The position numbers were made by a program, and so were the translations under genes. Source: Planctomycetaceae bacterium (lineage in GTDB: Bacteria; Planctomycetota; Planctomycetia; Planctomycetales; Planctomycetaceae). From it: 64,000 bases of DNA. Of this stretch, positions 8,486 through 17,704 are shown one piece after another. Positions within the stretch are counted from its first letter, which is position 1. Each line of letters begins with the position of its first letter. The stretch spans positions 1 through 64,000 of the forward strand of contig JAKFWA010000054.1 in assembly GCA_021732995.1 (NCBI GenBank), read 5' to 3'. The notes beneath the pieces were generated by a model, which was not told the DNA's origin, made no database searches, and saw only the letters and a program-made list of their open reading frames with translations.

Positions 8486-10069
8486 ATGCGACTTTGCCTC
8501 TGGTCGCTTGTGTTGGCCCTGGTGAGTGGACTGTTCGGTGCTGGCGCGTCCGCAGCGGACGCTCCGCCGAACATCCTGTTCATCTTCACCGACGATCACT
8601 CGGCCAATGCGATGAGCTGTTATGGCTCGAAGATCAATCAGACGCCGAATCTGGATCGCATCGCCAAAGAGGGCATGCGGTTCAATAACTGTCTGGTGAC
8701 GAACGCGATCTGTGGGCCGAGCCGGGCGGTGATCCTCACCGGGAAGCACAGCCACATCAACGGCTTTCGCATGAATGTCGGCGGCAACTTCGATGGCTCG
8801 CAGCAGACGTTTCCCAAGTTGCTGCAGAAGGCGGGCTACCAGACCGCCATCGTGGGCAAGTGGCATCTGACCAGCGAACCACAGGGGTTTGATTACTACG
8901 AAACCCTGTATGACCAGGGGCCGTACTACAACCCGCCGATGAATCGGAACGGCGAACGCATCAAGCACACGGGCTACACGACGGAGATCATCACCGACCT
9001 GTCGCTCAAGTGGCTGGAAGAGTCTCGCGATAAGTCGAAGCCCTTCATGCTGATGTTTCAGCACAAGGCTCCGCACCGCGAATGGCAGCCGGGGCCGAAG
9101 TACTATTCAATGTACAACGACGTAGAGATTCCGGAGCCGGAGAACCTGTTTGATGACTACGAGGGGCGTAGCAAGGCCGCCAAGCAGCAGGACATGACGA
9201 TCGAGAAAACGCTCACGCAGCTAGATCTCAAGCTGGTTCCCCCGCAGAATTTGACTCCCGAGCAACTGGCGGCGTGGAAGGCGGCCTATGAGCCTCAGAA
9301 CGAAGAGTTCCGCAAGGCGAACCTGAAGGGCAAGGATCTGGTGCGCTGGAAGTATCAGCGCTACATCAAGGATTACCTGCGATGCGTGGCTGCGGTGGAT
9401 GACAATGTCGGTCGGGTACTGGACTATCTTGAAAAGACCGGCTTGGCGAAGAACACAGTAGTGATGTACTCGTCCGATCAGGGATTCTTCCTCGGCGAGC
9501 ATGGCTGGTTCGATAAGCGTTTCATGTACGAAGAGACGCTGAAGATGCCGTTTCTGGTGCGCTGGCCGGGCAAGATCAAGCCGGGATCAACGTGCGATGC
9601 GCTGGTTTCTAATCTGGATTTCGCGGAGACGTTCCTCGAGATCGCGGGAATCAAAGCGCCTGCGGATATGCAGGGAGTCAGCCTGCTGCCTCTGTTTGGT
9701 GGTACGGTGCCAAGCGATTGGCGCAAGAGCCACTACTACCACTACTACGAGTTTCTAGGCGACCAGTTCACGCCGCATATGGTCCGTCGCCACTATGGAG
9801 TGCGCACCGAACGCTACAAGCTGATTCACTTCTACAATCTGGAAGAGTGGGAGCTTTTCGATCTGCAGAAGGACCCGCGCGAGATGAAGAGCGTCTACGA
9901 CGACCCGGCTTATGCGGATGTCGTCAAAGAACTGACTGCCGAGGTCAAACGCCTGCAGGAACACTACAAAGTCCCGGACGATCGCGGCTCGGTGCCGAAA
10001 GATCCTCCAGTCTTGCAGCCGGGCTTCAAGCCGATGCCGAAGGCCACTCCCAAGAAGAACGCTGCTTAG
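8486..10069 (+). CDS. Sulfatase (formylglycine-dependent), exported
   Basis: 527 residues from ATG 8486, which begins a good Sec signal peptide ([21 protein letters not shown]). The ATG at 8420 lies inside the preceding terminator and is rejected. The sulfatase fold is shown by [16 protein letters not shown] (metal Asp36/Asp37), the active-site CGPSR with Cys76 as the residue converted to formylglycine, [10 protein letters not shown], and a C-terminal metal-site region [19 protein letters not shown]. It would hydrolyse sulfate esters, probably on polysaccharides, in the periplasm or outside; the substrate cannot be read from sequence. No maturation enzyme (FGE or anSME) is in the window. Confidence 0.93.
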   Translation: MRLCLWSLVLALVSGLFGAGASAADAPPNILFIFTDDHSANAMSCYGSKINQTPNLDRIAKEGMRFNNCLVTNAICGPSRAVILTGKHSHINGFRMNVGGNFDGSQQTFPKLLQKAGYQTAIVGKWHLTSEPQGFDYYETLYDQGPYYNPPMNRNGERIKHTGYTTEIITDLSLKWLEESRDKSKPFMLMFQHKAPHREWQPGPKYYSMYNDVEIPEPENLFDDYEGRSKAAKQQDMTIEKTLTQLDLKLVPPQNLTPEQLAAWKAAYEPQNEEFRKANLKGKDLVRWKYQRYIKDYLRCVAAVDDNVGRVLDYLEKTGLAKNTVVMYSSDQGFFLGEHGWFDKRFMYEETLKMPFLVRWPGKIKPGSTCDALVSNLDFAETFLEIAGIKAPADMQGVSLLPLFGGTVPSDWRKSHYYHYYEFLGDQFTPHMVRRHYGVRTERYKLIHFYNLEEWELFDLQKDPREMKSVYDDPAYADVVKELTAEVKRLQEHYKVPDDRGSVPKDPPVLQPGFKPMPKATPKKNAA

Positions 10070-10126
10070 CGAATGTTGGTGTGGTCTGTGTTCATCACGG
10101 CCGACGCGACAAGTTTGTAGGTGGGG

Positions 10127-10170
10127 CAATCCTGTCCGACAGCCGGACAAGATTGTCCGGCTTGGTTTGT
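10127..10170. terminator. Two mutually exclusive hairpins between convergent genes
   Basis: Hairpin A pairs 10127-10138 with 10144-10155 (11 of 12 bp); hairpin B pairs 10141-10149 (AGCCGGACA) with 10154-10162 perfectly over 9 bp with a four-base loop. They share 10144-10149, so only one can form. B is followed by TGGTTTGT. Located between the convergent sulfatase and esterase genes, probably a bidirectional terminator or a dispersed REP-like element. Confidence 0.5.
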
Positions 10171-10191
10171 GATTCCCGTTCGGATAGTCCA

Positions 10192-11058
10192 CTACTCGGC
10201 GCGCCAGAGCCATTCGAGCGATTCAGGCAGGATCGCTCCGCCGTGAATGCCGTTGTGACCGCCCTCGCCGCCAGCGAACTTGTGGTCGTACTTGGCGAAC
10301 TTGAGAGCCGATTCCATTTCCAGATTGGCCAGCCACCAGTTGCCGTGTTCGTTGTTGACGTCTTCCTTGCCGTCTTGGAGGAAGACTCGCAGTGGCTTCC
10401 GTTCGGTCTTACGGATCAACGCCGGATAGACGTGACCGCCGCGGATGTTGGTGAAGCTGCCGACGTGACTGAGGACCTTGTGAAAGTGTTCGGGCTTCTG
10501 CCATGCAACTGTGAACGCGCAGATACCGCCAGACGAGATTCCGCAGATGGCTCGATCACTGGCCTTGTCGGACAGTTTGTAGCTCTTGCCGACTTCCGGC
10601 AGCATTTCGTCAACGATGAATCGGGCGTACTGATCGGACAGCGTGTCGTATTCAAAGCTGCGGTTGTTGGACTTCCACGGTTCTTTCGGGACGGCATCGG
10701 CCTTGTGGCCGGGGTTAATGAAGATGCCAACGGTTACTGGCATCTTGCCCTTGTGGATCAGATTGTCGAACACGACGGGCACGCGAAATTGCCCCGTCTC
10801 ACCCACGTAAGCATGACCGTCCTGAAACACCATCACTGACGCGGGCTTCGAACCGTCGTACTGCTCGGGGACGTAGACCCAGTATTCGCGGATCGTGCCC
10901 TCAAAGACTTTGCTCTTGAACTCGTGCTTCGTGACTTCGCCCTTTGTGACGCCTTCCTGACGCATGGAGTCTGGACCGAGTTTGTATTGGCTGTCATCAG
11001 CGCGTGCGGACATTGCGGTCGCTACCAGAACGGCGAACAGAAAGGCCAGACGTCGCAT
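10192..11058 (-). CDS. Exported alpha/beta-hydrolase esterase (enterochelin-esterase-like)
   Basis: 288 residues with a Sec signal peptide (RRLAFLFAVLVATAMSARA). The fold matches the putative esterase family PF00756: YWVYVPEQYDGSKPASVMVFQDG near 58-80, nucleophile elbow GISSGG at 173-178 (Ser175 the likely nucleophile) and a late GGHNGIHGG at about 266-274 supplying the catalytic His. Members cleave acyl or feruloyl esters from carbohydrates or siderophores; in a polysaccharide-degrading context a carbohydrate esterase is the better guess. The PAS-AraC regulator gene lies 96 bases upstream on the same strand and may control it. Confidence 0.85.
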   Translation of the reverse strand: MRRLAFLFAVLVATAMSARADDSQYKLGPDSMRQEGVTKGEVTKHEFKSKVFEGTIREYWVYVPEQYDGSKPASVMVFQDGHAYVGETGQFRVPVVFDNLIHKGKMPVTVGIFINPGHKADAVPKEPWKSNNRSFEYDTLSDQYARFIVDEMLPEVGKSYKLSDKASDRAICGISSGGICAFTVAWQKPEHFHKVLSHVGSFTNIRGGHVYPALIRKTERKPLRVFLQDGKEDVNNEHGNWWLANLEMESALKFAKYDHKFAGGEGGHNGIHGGAILPESLEWLWRAE

Positions 11059-11154
11059 GAGTAATCCTTGTAGTTTTTTGTTAGTCGTGTGGAACGAACT
11101 CGGCCGAGGTTCAGAGCTTCACCGCAGATAGTTTGCAGTGTCGCAATACGGCCG

Positions 11155-11982
11155 CTACTTCGCATCTGATGCGGTCATGTAGCGCCGTCGAAACTTGAGC
11201 GGCGTCATCCCGGTGTGCTTACGGAAGAGTTGAGTAAAGGCACTCTGGTCGCAGAAACCGAATCTCGCCGCGATCTGTGCGATGTTCTGATCGGACTGCA
11301 GTAAGGCGTCGCTGGCTGCTTGAATGCGGGTCTTGATCAGGAAGTCCTGCACGCTGAGGCCAAAGACCTCGCGGAACTTCCGATGCAATTGACGCGGTGA
11401 AAGGCAGGCGCGTTCGGCGAGTTCATCGACCGTAATGCGTTCCGTGTGGTGCTGGCGGATGTAGTTGACCGTGGAATCGATCTGCGACATCGGCTGCATG
11501 GCTCGACGCTGGCCTTCGTAGCTGCGGACGGCGCCCATCACACCAATAACTTCGCCTGTCGTACTGCGGACTGGGAGCTTGTTCGTCACGAACCAGTCGA
11601 GAATCTGCTGTTCGTTGTACCACAGCTCGACGCGGCCGATCATCGGCTGCCCCGTCTGAATGACCTGTTGATCGTCGCGCACAAAATGATCGGCAGCATA
11701 CGGCGGGAAGAAGTCGTAGTCGGTCTTGCCGATTAACTCGGCTTCCGACTGCGCACCCAGATGCGCACAGAATGCACGGCTGGCGCAGATCATGCGGCTC
11801 TGCCGATCCTTCACAAAAAAAGACACGCCCGGCAGGTCTTCAAACAGAAACTGAAACTGCTGACGACCGCCCATCTGACGAAAGAACTCAGCCTGAAGTT
11901 GTTGCGGGGAGATCGTCTTAGCGTCCGCCTTGGTTGAGGCGGCGCGGCGGGATGGTGTGGCGGTGAGAGTTGAGCGGCTCAT
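11155..11982 (-). CDS. AraC-family regulator with N-terminal PAS domain
   Basis: 275 residues. Residues about 38-160 form a PAS sensor (FLFEDLPGVSFFVKDRQSRM ... ELIGKTDYDFFPPYAADHF ... IGVMGAVRSYEG). Residues about 170-272 are the double helix-turn-helix of AraC/XylS proteins (ITVDELAERACLSPRQLHRK and IAQIAARFGFCDQSAFTQLF). A PAS module replaces the usual cupin sensor, so the signal may be a small ligand or redox cue rather than a sugar. It reads toward the esterase gene downstream and is 53 bases after the metallophosphoesterase gene on the same strand. Confidence 0.9.
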   Translation of the reverse strand: MSRSTLTATPSRRAASTKADAKTISPQQLQAEFFRQMGGRQQFQFLFEDLPGVSFFVKDRQSRMICASRAFCAHLGAQSEAELIGKTDYDFFPPYAADHFVRDDQQVIQTGQPMIGRVELWYNEQQILDWFVTNKLPVRSTTGEVIGVMGAVRSYEGQRRAMQPMSQIDSTVNYIRQHHTERITVDELAERACLSPRQLHRKFREVFGLSVQDFLIKTRIQAASDALLQSDQNIAQIAARFGFCDQSAFTQLFRKHTGMTPLKFRRRYMTASDAK

Positions 11983-12035
11983 GTCGGATACTCAACAGAA
12001 TGAGCGGCTCGAAAACAACCCTGCGGCAGACTTGG

Positions 12036-12761
12036 TCAGCACGCGGCTGTTTCGCCGATCTCGTTCGGAGGCAGACGGCCGCCGGTTCGCAAGAAGTGTC
12101 CGGCCAGATCGATGGTGTCCGGGGCAACCCCCATCTGCTGCATCTGCTGCAGCGTGGCGTCGATGTCGTAGGGGACTCTCCGTAGTGAGACCTCGCCGTC
12201 TTCAATGATGCAATAGGCGCACTCCGGGTTCCCGTCGCGCGGCTGCCCGACGCTGCCGGGATTGATCACAGTCTTGTCGCCGACCTGCAGGACGAATGGC
12301 TGATGCGAATGTCCCACGCAGATGAAATCCGCATCGATCCCCTCCGTTCGGGCTGCCCAGGCAGTTTCATCCTGCTTGAGGTACTCGTCGAAAGGGTCGC
12401 GTGGCGTCGCGTGGACGAGGAAGAATTTTTTGCTGTCGAGTTCCAGTCGTCGGACGGCTGGCAGGCGGCCGAGGAAGGCGAGTTCTTCAGTCGTCAGAAT
12501 CTCCCAGTGCAAGGGCCGGGCGGCGGTGGCCAGTTTGCCGAGCCCTGTTTTTTTACGCGTCTGAATCCGCTGGGCGACCGCATGATCATGGTTGCCACGG
12601 ATACCTGCCGTGCCGAACTGGCGGACCCAGTCGATGCAGGGACGCGGGTCGGTGGCGTAATCCACGATGTCGCCGAGTACCAGACACGCATCAAACGGCT
12701 CTTGAATGGCCTGCAGGGCTGGCCAGTTTGAATGGATGTCAGCGACGAGCAAGATTCTCAT
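12036..12761 (-). CDS. Metallophosphoesterase (YfcE/calcineurin-like)
   Basis: 241 residues, no signal peptide, cytoplasmic. The five metal-binding motifs of the family are visible: DIHS (8-11), GDIVDYA (about 34), GNHDHA (about 62), VHATP (about 130) and GHSHQPF (about 175), the last followed by INPGSVGQPRDGNP typical of the YfcE/MJ0936 subgroup. These enzymes hydrolyse phosphodiesters or phosphomonoesters with two metals; the natural substrate is unknown. Transcribed first in a run of three minus-strand genes. Confidence 0.9.
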   Translation of the reverse strand: MRILLVADIHSNWPALQAIQEPFDACLVLGDIVDYATDPRPCIDWVRQFGTAGIRGNHDHAVAQRIQTRKKTGLGKLATAARPLHWEILTTEELAFLGRLPAVRRLELDSKKFFLVHATPRDPFDEYLKQDETAWAARTEGIDADFICVGHSHQPFVLQVGDKTVINPGSVGQPRDGNPECAYCIIEDGEVSLRRVPYDIDATLQQMQQMGVAPDTIDLAGHFLRTGGRLPPNEIGETAAC

Positions 12762-12988
12762 GGATGTTCGGATTCGACAGGTAAGGATGAATCGCGTTGT
12801 ATCCTGTCCCGGAGCTTAGAATTTCCGTTGCGCGACAAGATAGCGTGAACCAATTCCGAGGTACGACAAATTCTTCCGTCGGGGCAAGAGAATAGTCGCC
12901 TTGTTGAATCTGTCCGGTATAAATTCAGCGTGGGTTGGCCACAGGTCGTGGCCAGCCGCGACTTGTCCAGCGTGAAGCGAGCCCATCT

Positions 12989-13294
12989 ATGAATGAATCG
13001 CTGGAAGACGTACCGCTGCGTGATCTGTGTAAGGAAGCTGAACGCATCACGCGCGAACTCGTCGATCATCTCGAACGTCATCTCATTCCACGGACTCAGG
13101 AATTGCACGAACTCGTGCAGCCGGAGTCTCCCTTTGCCCGTTCGGGCCAACACATCGAAGACATTACCGTTAGAAACTCTGTGAGCGCCCTTTTGGAGAG
13201 CCAGTCTTTTTCGGAAGAACTCTTTGAAAAGGCAAATCAGTACTTCAACGCCATTGATCGCAGCTTGCTGCAGATTGCCGGCGGCGACGAATGA
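12989..13294 (+). CDS. Small hypothetical protein, helical, upstream of kinase
   Basis: 101 residues from ATG 12989; an upstream in-frame start at 12935 adds unlikely sequence (ATGRGQPRLVQREASPS). The protein is charged and predicted mostly helical (AERITRELVDHLERHL, ELFEKANQYFNAIDRSLLQIA), with no signal peptide or known motif. It lies 135 bases upstream of the kinase gene on the same strand. I do not recognise the family; reality of the gene is supported by codon pattern and conserved-looking acidic/helical composition only. Confidence 0.6.
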   Translation: MNESLEDVPLRDLCKEAERITRELVDHLERHLIPRTQELHELVQPESPFARSGQHIEDITVRNSVSALLESQSFSEELFEKANQYFNAIDRSLLQIAGGDE

Positions 13295-13429
13295 GTCGAC
13301 GCGGGCATGATTGGCAGGATATTCTTGATGTCCTGCGGCGACGAAGGTCCTGACCCTGCACGGAACGCGTAGCGGTTGAATCAACCGCGAGGGGTGAAGA
13401 CGGATACTCACAGTTGAGGACTCGAAACT

Positions 13430-16267
13430 ATGATCACCAGCAGCAGAGACGGTAGTACCGCTTCTGGGCAGGGACGTCGTCCGGGATCCGGATCTGCAGT
13501 CAATGCGCCTTTGCCTGTGTTGCCGCTTGGTTCTGCCATTCAGCGACCGGCATCCGTGAGTTCGGAAACGGTCATTCATGCCGGCGGCCTCGTCGGCGCG
13601 GGGTTGGCATTACCTCCGCCGGTGTCTGGTGAGTCACCTTCGAGTCAAGTTGTCGCTCGACTCTTTCCTCCCACTCGCGAGCTGGGTTCATCGGCCCCTG
13701 AGTTCGACCCGAGCGGTCTGGAGCTGGGCCACTTCCGTATCGAAGAACGCATCGGCATGGGCGGCATGGGGGCGGTGTTTCGCGCCCTCGACCTACGCCT
13801 GCAACGTAACGTTGCGTTGAAGCTGCTGGCGCCGGGGCAGTCATACGATTCGGCATCCGTAAAGCGTTTTGAGAATGAAGCCCGTGCTGCGGCGCGGCTG
13901 GATCACGAAAACATTGCCCGCGTGTACTTCATCGGTGAAGAGCGGGGGTTGAACTTCATCGCGTTCGAGTACGTCACCGGGTTGAATGTCCGCGATCTGA
14001 TTCGGCGCAGTGGCAAGCTGTCGCCGACCGACACGGTGAACTACGCGCTGCAGATTTCTTATGCACTGAAGCACACGTCCGCGATGGGCGTAGTGCACCG
14101 CGATGTTAAGCCATCGAACATCATCATCACGCCGCAGGGCAGGGCGAAGCTGGTCGATCTGGGGCTGGCTCGCAAGGACCACGCGGAATCGGCCGATCTG
14201 ACGGTCACTGGCACCACGCTGGGGACGTTCGACTACATCTCGCCGGAACAAGCGAAAGATCCGCGCTCGGTCGATGTGCGCAGCGATATCTATTCGCTCG
14301 GCTGCACGATGTACCACATGCTGACCGGACAGCCGCCGTATCCCGAAGGTACCGCGCTGCAGAAGCTGCTGGACCATCAAAACAAAGAGGCACCCAATCC
14401 GCAGTTGTTGAACCCGGCGGTGTCGTCTGAACTGGCCAGCATTGTCCTGAAGATGATGAACAGCGATCGCAACAAGCGCTATCAGACTCCGGATCAGTTG
14501 ATCCGCGATCTGTCGCTGGTTGCGGCTCAACTGGGGTTGCGCGGGTTGCATCCGGAAGGATTGGTGTGGCTCACGTCGCGCGCATTGAGGCCGAGAACCT
14601 GGACGAGTCAGGTCGGATGGATCGCGACGGCGGTCGTCCTTTTGGGAGCAGTTGGACTGCTGCAGCGTTATCCGCAGATCAGTCGGCGGTTAGCTGGCGG
14701 CAACGCCATGTTCGCATCGATCGATGCGACAAACAGCGCTCACCCCAGCAACGTGTCACCTGATCGCGAAGCGAACGGTGCGCGTGCCGACGTCGAGCAA
14801 GGTTCTAAGTCCACTCCGGTGTCGACTGCTTCGCCGACTGAAGCCGTAACGGGGCAAGTCGCTGCGACTAAGACGACTCAGAAACTGGAAGCCGGATCTC
14901 CGGCAACCGAGCTGGCGACCAGTGGGGCGGCTGCGGAGTCGCGGCCAACAGAGCGGACCACGACAACTAACGTCGCTGCCAGCACACCGGTGGAACCGAC
15001 TCCGGGTACAACAAGTAGCAAGACAGCTTCGACGCCGACAAAGACGGCGCCCGAAGTTCTAACCGACACGTCGAACGTAGTGACGGTTTACACGGCCGGT
15101 GGTGTGCTGCTGCGGGAATACCGCACGTTGGAGGCTGCCTGCTCAGCCGTGGAAGACGGCGGAGTTATCGAGCTGCGGTTCAGCGGCAGCCGAAACGAGA
15201 AGCCGTGTCGTATCAGCAAGAAGAATGTCACCATTCGTGGTGCGCGGAACTTTGATCCCATCGTGCGATTTGCTCCTACGGCGAACGTGTCCGCACCGAC
15301 TGAATCCCGCATGATTCAAGTGCAGAACGGGCGACTGAGCATCGTGAACGTGCAACTGGAACTGGCGGTTCCGAGTGATGGTACCGCACCAGAGTACGCT
15401 CTGTTCGGATTAACTCAGCCGAGCCATCTGCAGCTCACGGACTGCCTCATCACTGTTACGAATCCGCGTGATCTCAATACGACTGTCCTGAGTCTCGGGC
15501 CGGATCGCAGCCGTTCGACGAGCGACATGCCCCGGATGCCCTTGATGGCATCCGGAGATGATGCCGCTGCAGTGGTTGAACTGAGCGAGACCATGATCCG
15601 CGGCAACTGCGGCCTGTCCAGTGTTGATTGTCAGGGGCCAACTCAAATCACTCTGCGGGACTCGGTGCTCGCTCTCGGACGCGATGCCATCACGGTCACG
15701 AGCCTGAATTCGGTCATGCCTGAGAAATCCAGCGGTGATCTGCGCGTCGAACTGCGGCTGGATCATGTGACGTCGATGATGCGCGGCAGCTTCCTGCGAT
15801 TCATGGGAGCAGGGCAGGGCGATCAGCGAGTCACCGTCCGCACGACGGCTCACAACAGCATCTTCGTTGCGACGAATCGGGCGGCGTTGGTTCAGATGGA
15901 AACGGCGGTTACTCCGGAAGACGCCCGCCGCGTGCTGCGTTGGGCGGGCGAGCGAAACTTCTATGGTGCCACTGACACAATGTGGTCGATTGCGTCAACG
16001 AGCGAAAAGCTGGCGTTTGAGGATTGGGTCGATCATTGGGGCTCGGCCAACGAGGTTGGTCCGAACAACATGCCCATCCTGTGGGCCGCTGAATTGCCGA
16101 CTCAGTTGTCGGGCGCAAATGCATCGAATTTCGCGTTGAAGGATGAGCCCGGCGAGGAGAATCCTGCCGTGCGCGGCGCGACCGATGGCGGCAACGCGGG
16201 AGCGGATCTCACCAAGCTGCCTATGCTGATGAATGTTGACCAGCGGATTTCAGAATCACTGAACTGA
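13430..16267 (+). CDS. Transmembrane Ser/Thr protein kinase with C-terminal beta-helix domain
   Basis: 945 residues. A Pro/Ser-rich cytoplasmic leader (1-95) precedes a Hanks-type kinase domain (about 100-372): glycine loop GMGGMG at 109-114, Lys131 in VALKLL, catalytic HRDVKPSN at 223-230, metal motif DLG at 243-245 (in place of DFG) and SPEQAK near 271. One membrane helix follows at about 395-412 (VGWIATAVVLLGAVGLL), then a Thr/Ala/Ser-rich linker to about 555, then a region with pectin-lyase-like beta-helix features (YRTLEAACSAVEDGGVIEL, VTIRGARNFDPIVRF, GNCGLSSVDCQG). The external half is probably a sensor or attachment module. Its stop codon overlaps that of modC. Confidence 0.9.
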   Translation: MITSSRDGSTASGQGRRPGSGSAVNAPLPVLPLGSAIQRPASVSSETVIHAGGLVGAGLALPPPVSGESPSSQVVARLFPPTRELGSSAPEFDPSGLELGHFRIEERIGMGGMGAVFRALDLRLQRNVALKLLAPGQSYDSASVKRFENEARAAARLDHENIARVYFIGEERGLNFIAFEYVTGLNVRDLIRRSGKLSPTDTVNYALQISYALKHTSAMGVVHRDVKPSNIIITPQGRAKLVDLGLARKDHAESADLTVTGTTLGTFDYISPEQAKDPRSVDVRSDIYSLGCTMYHMLTGQPPYPEGTALQKLLDHQNKEAPNPQLLNPAVSSELASIVLKMMNSDRNKRYQTPDQLIRDLSLVAAQLGLRGLHPEGLVWLTSRALRPRTWTSQVGWIATAVVLLGAVGLLQRYPQISRRLAGGNAMFASIDATNSAHPSNVSPDREANGARADVEQGSKSTPVSTASPTEAVTGQVAATKTTQKLEAGSPATELATSGAAAESRPTERTTTTNVAASTPVEPTPGTTSSKTASTPTKTAPEVLTDTSNVVTVYTAGGVLLREYRTLEAACSAVEDGGVIELRFSGSRNEKPCRISKKNVTIRGARNFDPIVRFAPTANVSAPTESRMIQVQNGRLSIVNVQLELAVPSDGTAPEYALFGLTQPSHLQLTDCLITVTNPRDLNTTVLSLGPDRSRSTSDMPRMPLMASGDDAAAVVELSETMIRGNCGLSSVDCQGPTQITLRDSVLALGRDAITVTSLNSVMPEKSSGDLRVELRLDHVTSMMRGSFLRFMGAGQGDQRVTVRTTAHNSIFVATNRAALVQMETAVTPEDARRVLRWAGERNFYGATDTMWSIASTSEKLAFEDWVDHWGSANEVGPNNMPILWAAELPTQLSGANASNFALKDEPGEENPAVRGATDGGNAGADLTKLPMLMNVDQRISESLN

Positions 16268-16272
16268 TTCTG
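16251..16272. terminator. Bidirectional hairpin spanning overlapping convergent stop codons
   Basis: CAGAATCA (16251-16258) and TGATTCTG (16265-16272) pair perfectly with a six-base loop. The kinase stop (16265-16267) lies in one arm and the modC stop (complement of 16256-16258) in the other. Stem is short and AT-rich, so termination strength is uncertain. Confidence 0.45.
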
Positions 16273-17053
16273 CGGAGTTCGCCGTCGGTTGGGCGAGTGG
16301 CGGTGTATTCGGTTTTGCACGCTGTCCGAAGAATTCGGAGACGAGTAAGGTGGTGGGATTGGCCATCACATCAGCGATCGCGCCGTTCTGAATGACGCGG
16401 CCTGCGTTCATGACTACGACGTGATCTGCCAGCGTCAGCGCGTCTTCGGGGTCATGAGTGACCAGCAGCACGGGAATCTGGAACGTCTGTAGCAACCGTC
16501 GTAACTCCATGCGGATGCCAGCGCGCAACCAGGTGTCCAATGCGGCAAGCGGTTCGTCGAGCAGCAGAATGCGCGGACGGCGAATCAACGCGCGGGCGAG
16601 GGCCACTCGCTGCTGCTGTCCGCCTGAGACCTGATGCGGATACCGGTTGGCCAGCCCCTTCAGTTCAAAACGCTCCAGCAACTGGATCACCTCAGACTGG
16701 CGCGCCGCTTTCGGTAAATCACTGCGGCCAAATCCAATGTTGGCCGCGACGGTCAGGTGTGGGAACAGGGCGTAATCCTGAAACAGAAAGCCCACATCGC
16801 GTTCCTGCGGGCTCAGGCAGATCCGCTTCTCAGCGTCAAACCAGCTTTGATCTCCGAGTTGGATCAAGCCGTGCTGAGGCCTTTCCAGACCAGCTAGGCA
16901 GCGAAGTAATGTCGTCTTGCCGCAGCCTGAAGGTCCGATGATGGCTGTGATGGAGAAACCGCCATCAGGAATGGTGAAACCGGGCGCCACCAGCGCGCCG
17001 GCAGCGAATTGCAATTCAAACTGCGCGGTGAGGAACGAACTCATGCGGGCCAT
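16256..17053 (-). CDS. modC: Molybdate ABC transporter ATP-binding protein ModC
   Basis: 265 residues. ABC ATPase with Walker A GPSGCGKTT (about 38-46), signature VSGGQQQRVALARAL (about 140), Walker B ILLLDEPLAALD and H-loop LLVTHDPEDAL. It is the last gene of the molybdate operon, overlapping modB by 13 bases. It is short for ModC (commonly about 350 residues): the C-terminal molybdate-binding Mop/TOBE domain is absent, the chain ending soon after the nucleotide-binding domain. Molybdate feedback must come from elsewhere, plausibly the fused regulator at the head of the operon. Confidence 0.92.
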   Translation of the reverse strand: MARMSSFLTAQFELQFAAGALVAPGFTIPDGGFSITAIIGPSGCGKTTLLRCLAGLERPQHGLIQLGDQSWFDAEKRICLSPQERDVGFLFQDYALFPHLTVAANIGFGRSDLPKAARQSEVIQLLERFELKGLANRYPHQVSGGQQQRVALARALIRRPRILLLDEPLAALDTWLRAGIRMELRRLLQTFQIPVLLVTHDPEDALTLADHVVVMNAGRVIQNGAIADVMANPTTLLVSEFFGQRAKPNTPPLAQPTANSAESVQ

Positions 17054-17703
17054 CCTCGCCGCGTCAGTCTTTGCGTCACACAGAGCACAACGAACGACAC
17101 CACCAGCAGCAAGAGGGATGTGCGTGTCGCCGATTCGTAGTTGAGCGACTGCACATCGTCGTAGATGGAGATCGAGAGTGTGCGGGTAACACCGGGGATG
17201 TTGCCGCCGAGCATCAGCACCACTCCGAATTCACCCAGTGCATGAGCAAACGTCAGGATCACGCCCGCCAGCAGTCCTTGTTTGGCGAGGGGAATGGTCA
17301 CTCGCCAGAAGGTTGCCCAGCGCGACACGCCGAGGCACCACGACGCTTCGACAATTCTTTGATCCACGTTGGAGAAAGCGGCCACGAACGGGCGAATCGC
17401 GAACGGAACATTCCCGAGCACGGAACCCACCAGCATGCCGGCGAACGTGAACGGCAGTCGTTGTCCGGTCAGCGACACAATCCAACTGCCGAGCGGGCTG
17501 CGCGGGCCCAATGCGACGAGTAGATAGAATCCGAGCACTGTGGGCGGCAGCACCAGCGGCAGCGCGACGACGGATTCCACCAGGAAGCGGCCCGACCAGC
17601 GGGTGCGTGAAAGCCAATACGCGAGGGGCAAGCCGAGAACAAACAGAATGCCTGTCGTTGCACACGCGAGTCGAATCGTGACGGACAACGCCAGCCAATC
17701 CAC
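17041..17703 (-). CDS. modB: Molybdate ABC transporter permease ModB
   Basis: 220 residues, the usual ModB size, with about five hydrophobic segments beginning at the N terminus (LSVTIRLACATTGILFVLGL). The cytoplasmic coupling helix (EAA loop) is EASWCLGVSRWATFWRVTIP near 140-160. It starts one base after the modA stop and overlaps modC, so translation is likely coupled. It forms the inner-membrane channel as a homodimer with ModC. Confidence 0.92.
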   Translation of the reverse strand: MDWLALSVTIRLACATTGILFVLGLPLAYWLSRTRWSGRFLVESVVALPLVLPPTVLGFYLLVALGPRSPLGSWIVSLTGQRLPFTFAGMLVGSVLGNVPFAIRPFVAAFSNVDQRIVEASWCLGVSRWATFWRVTIPLAKQGLLAGVILTFAHALGEFGVVLMLGGNIPGVTRTLSISIYDDVQSLNYESATRTSLLLLVVSFVVLCVTQRLTRRGWPA

Positions 17704-17704
17704 T

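Noticed and set aside
9718-10839. 373-codon plus-strand frame across the sulfatase end and the esterase
   Set aside because: It runs out of frame through the sulfatase, then through two hairpins and antisense to the esterase, which has a signal peptide and nucleophile motif.
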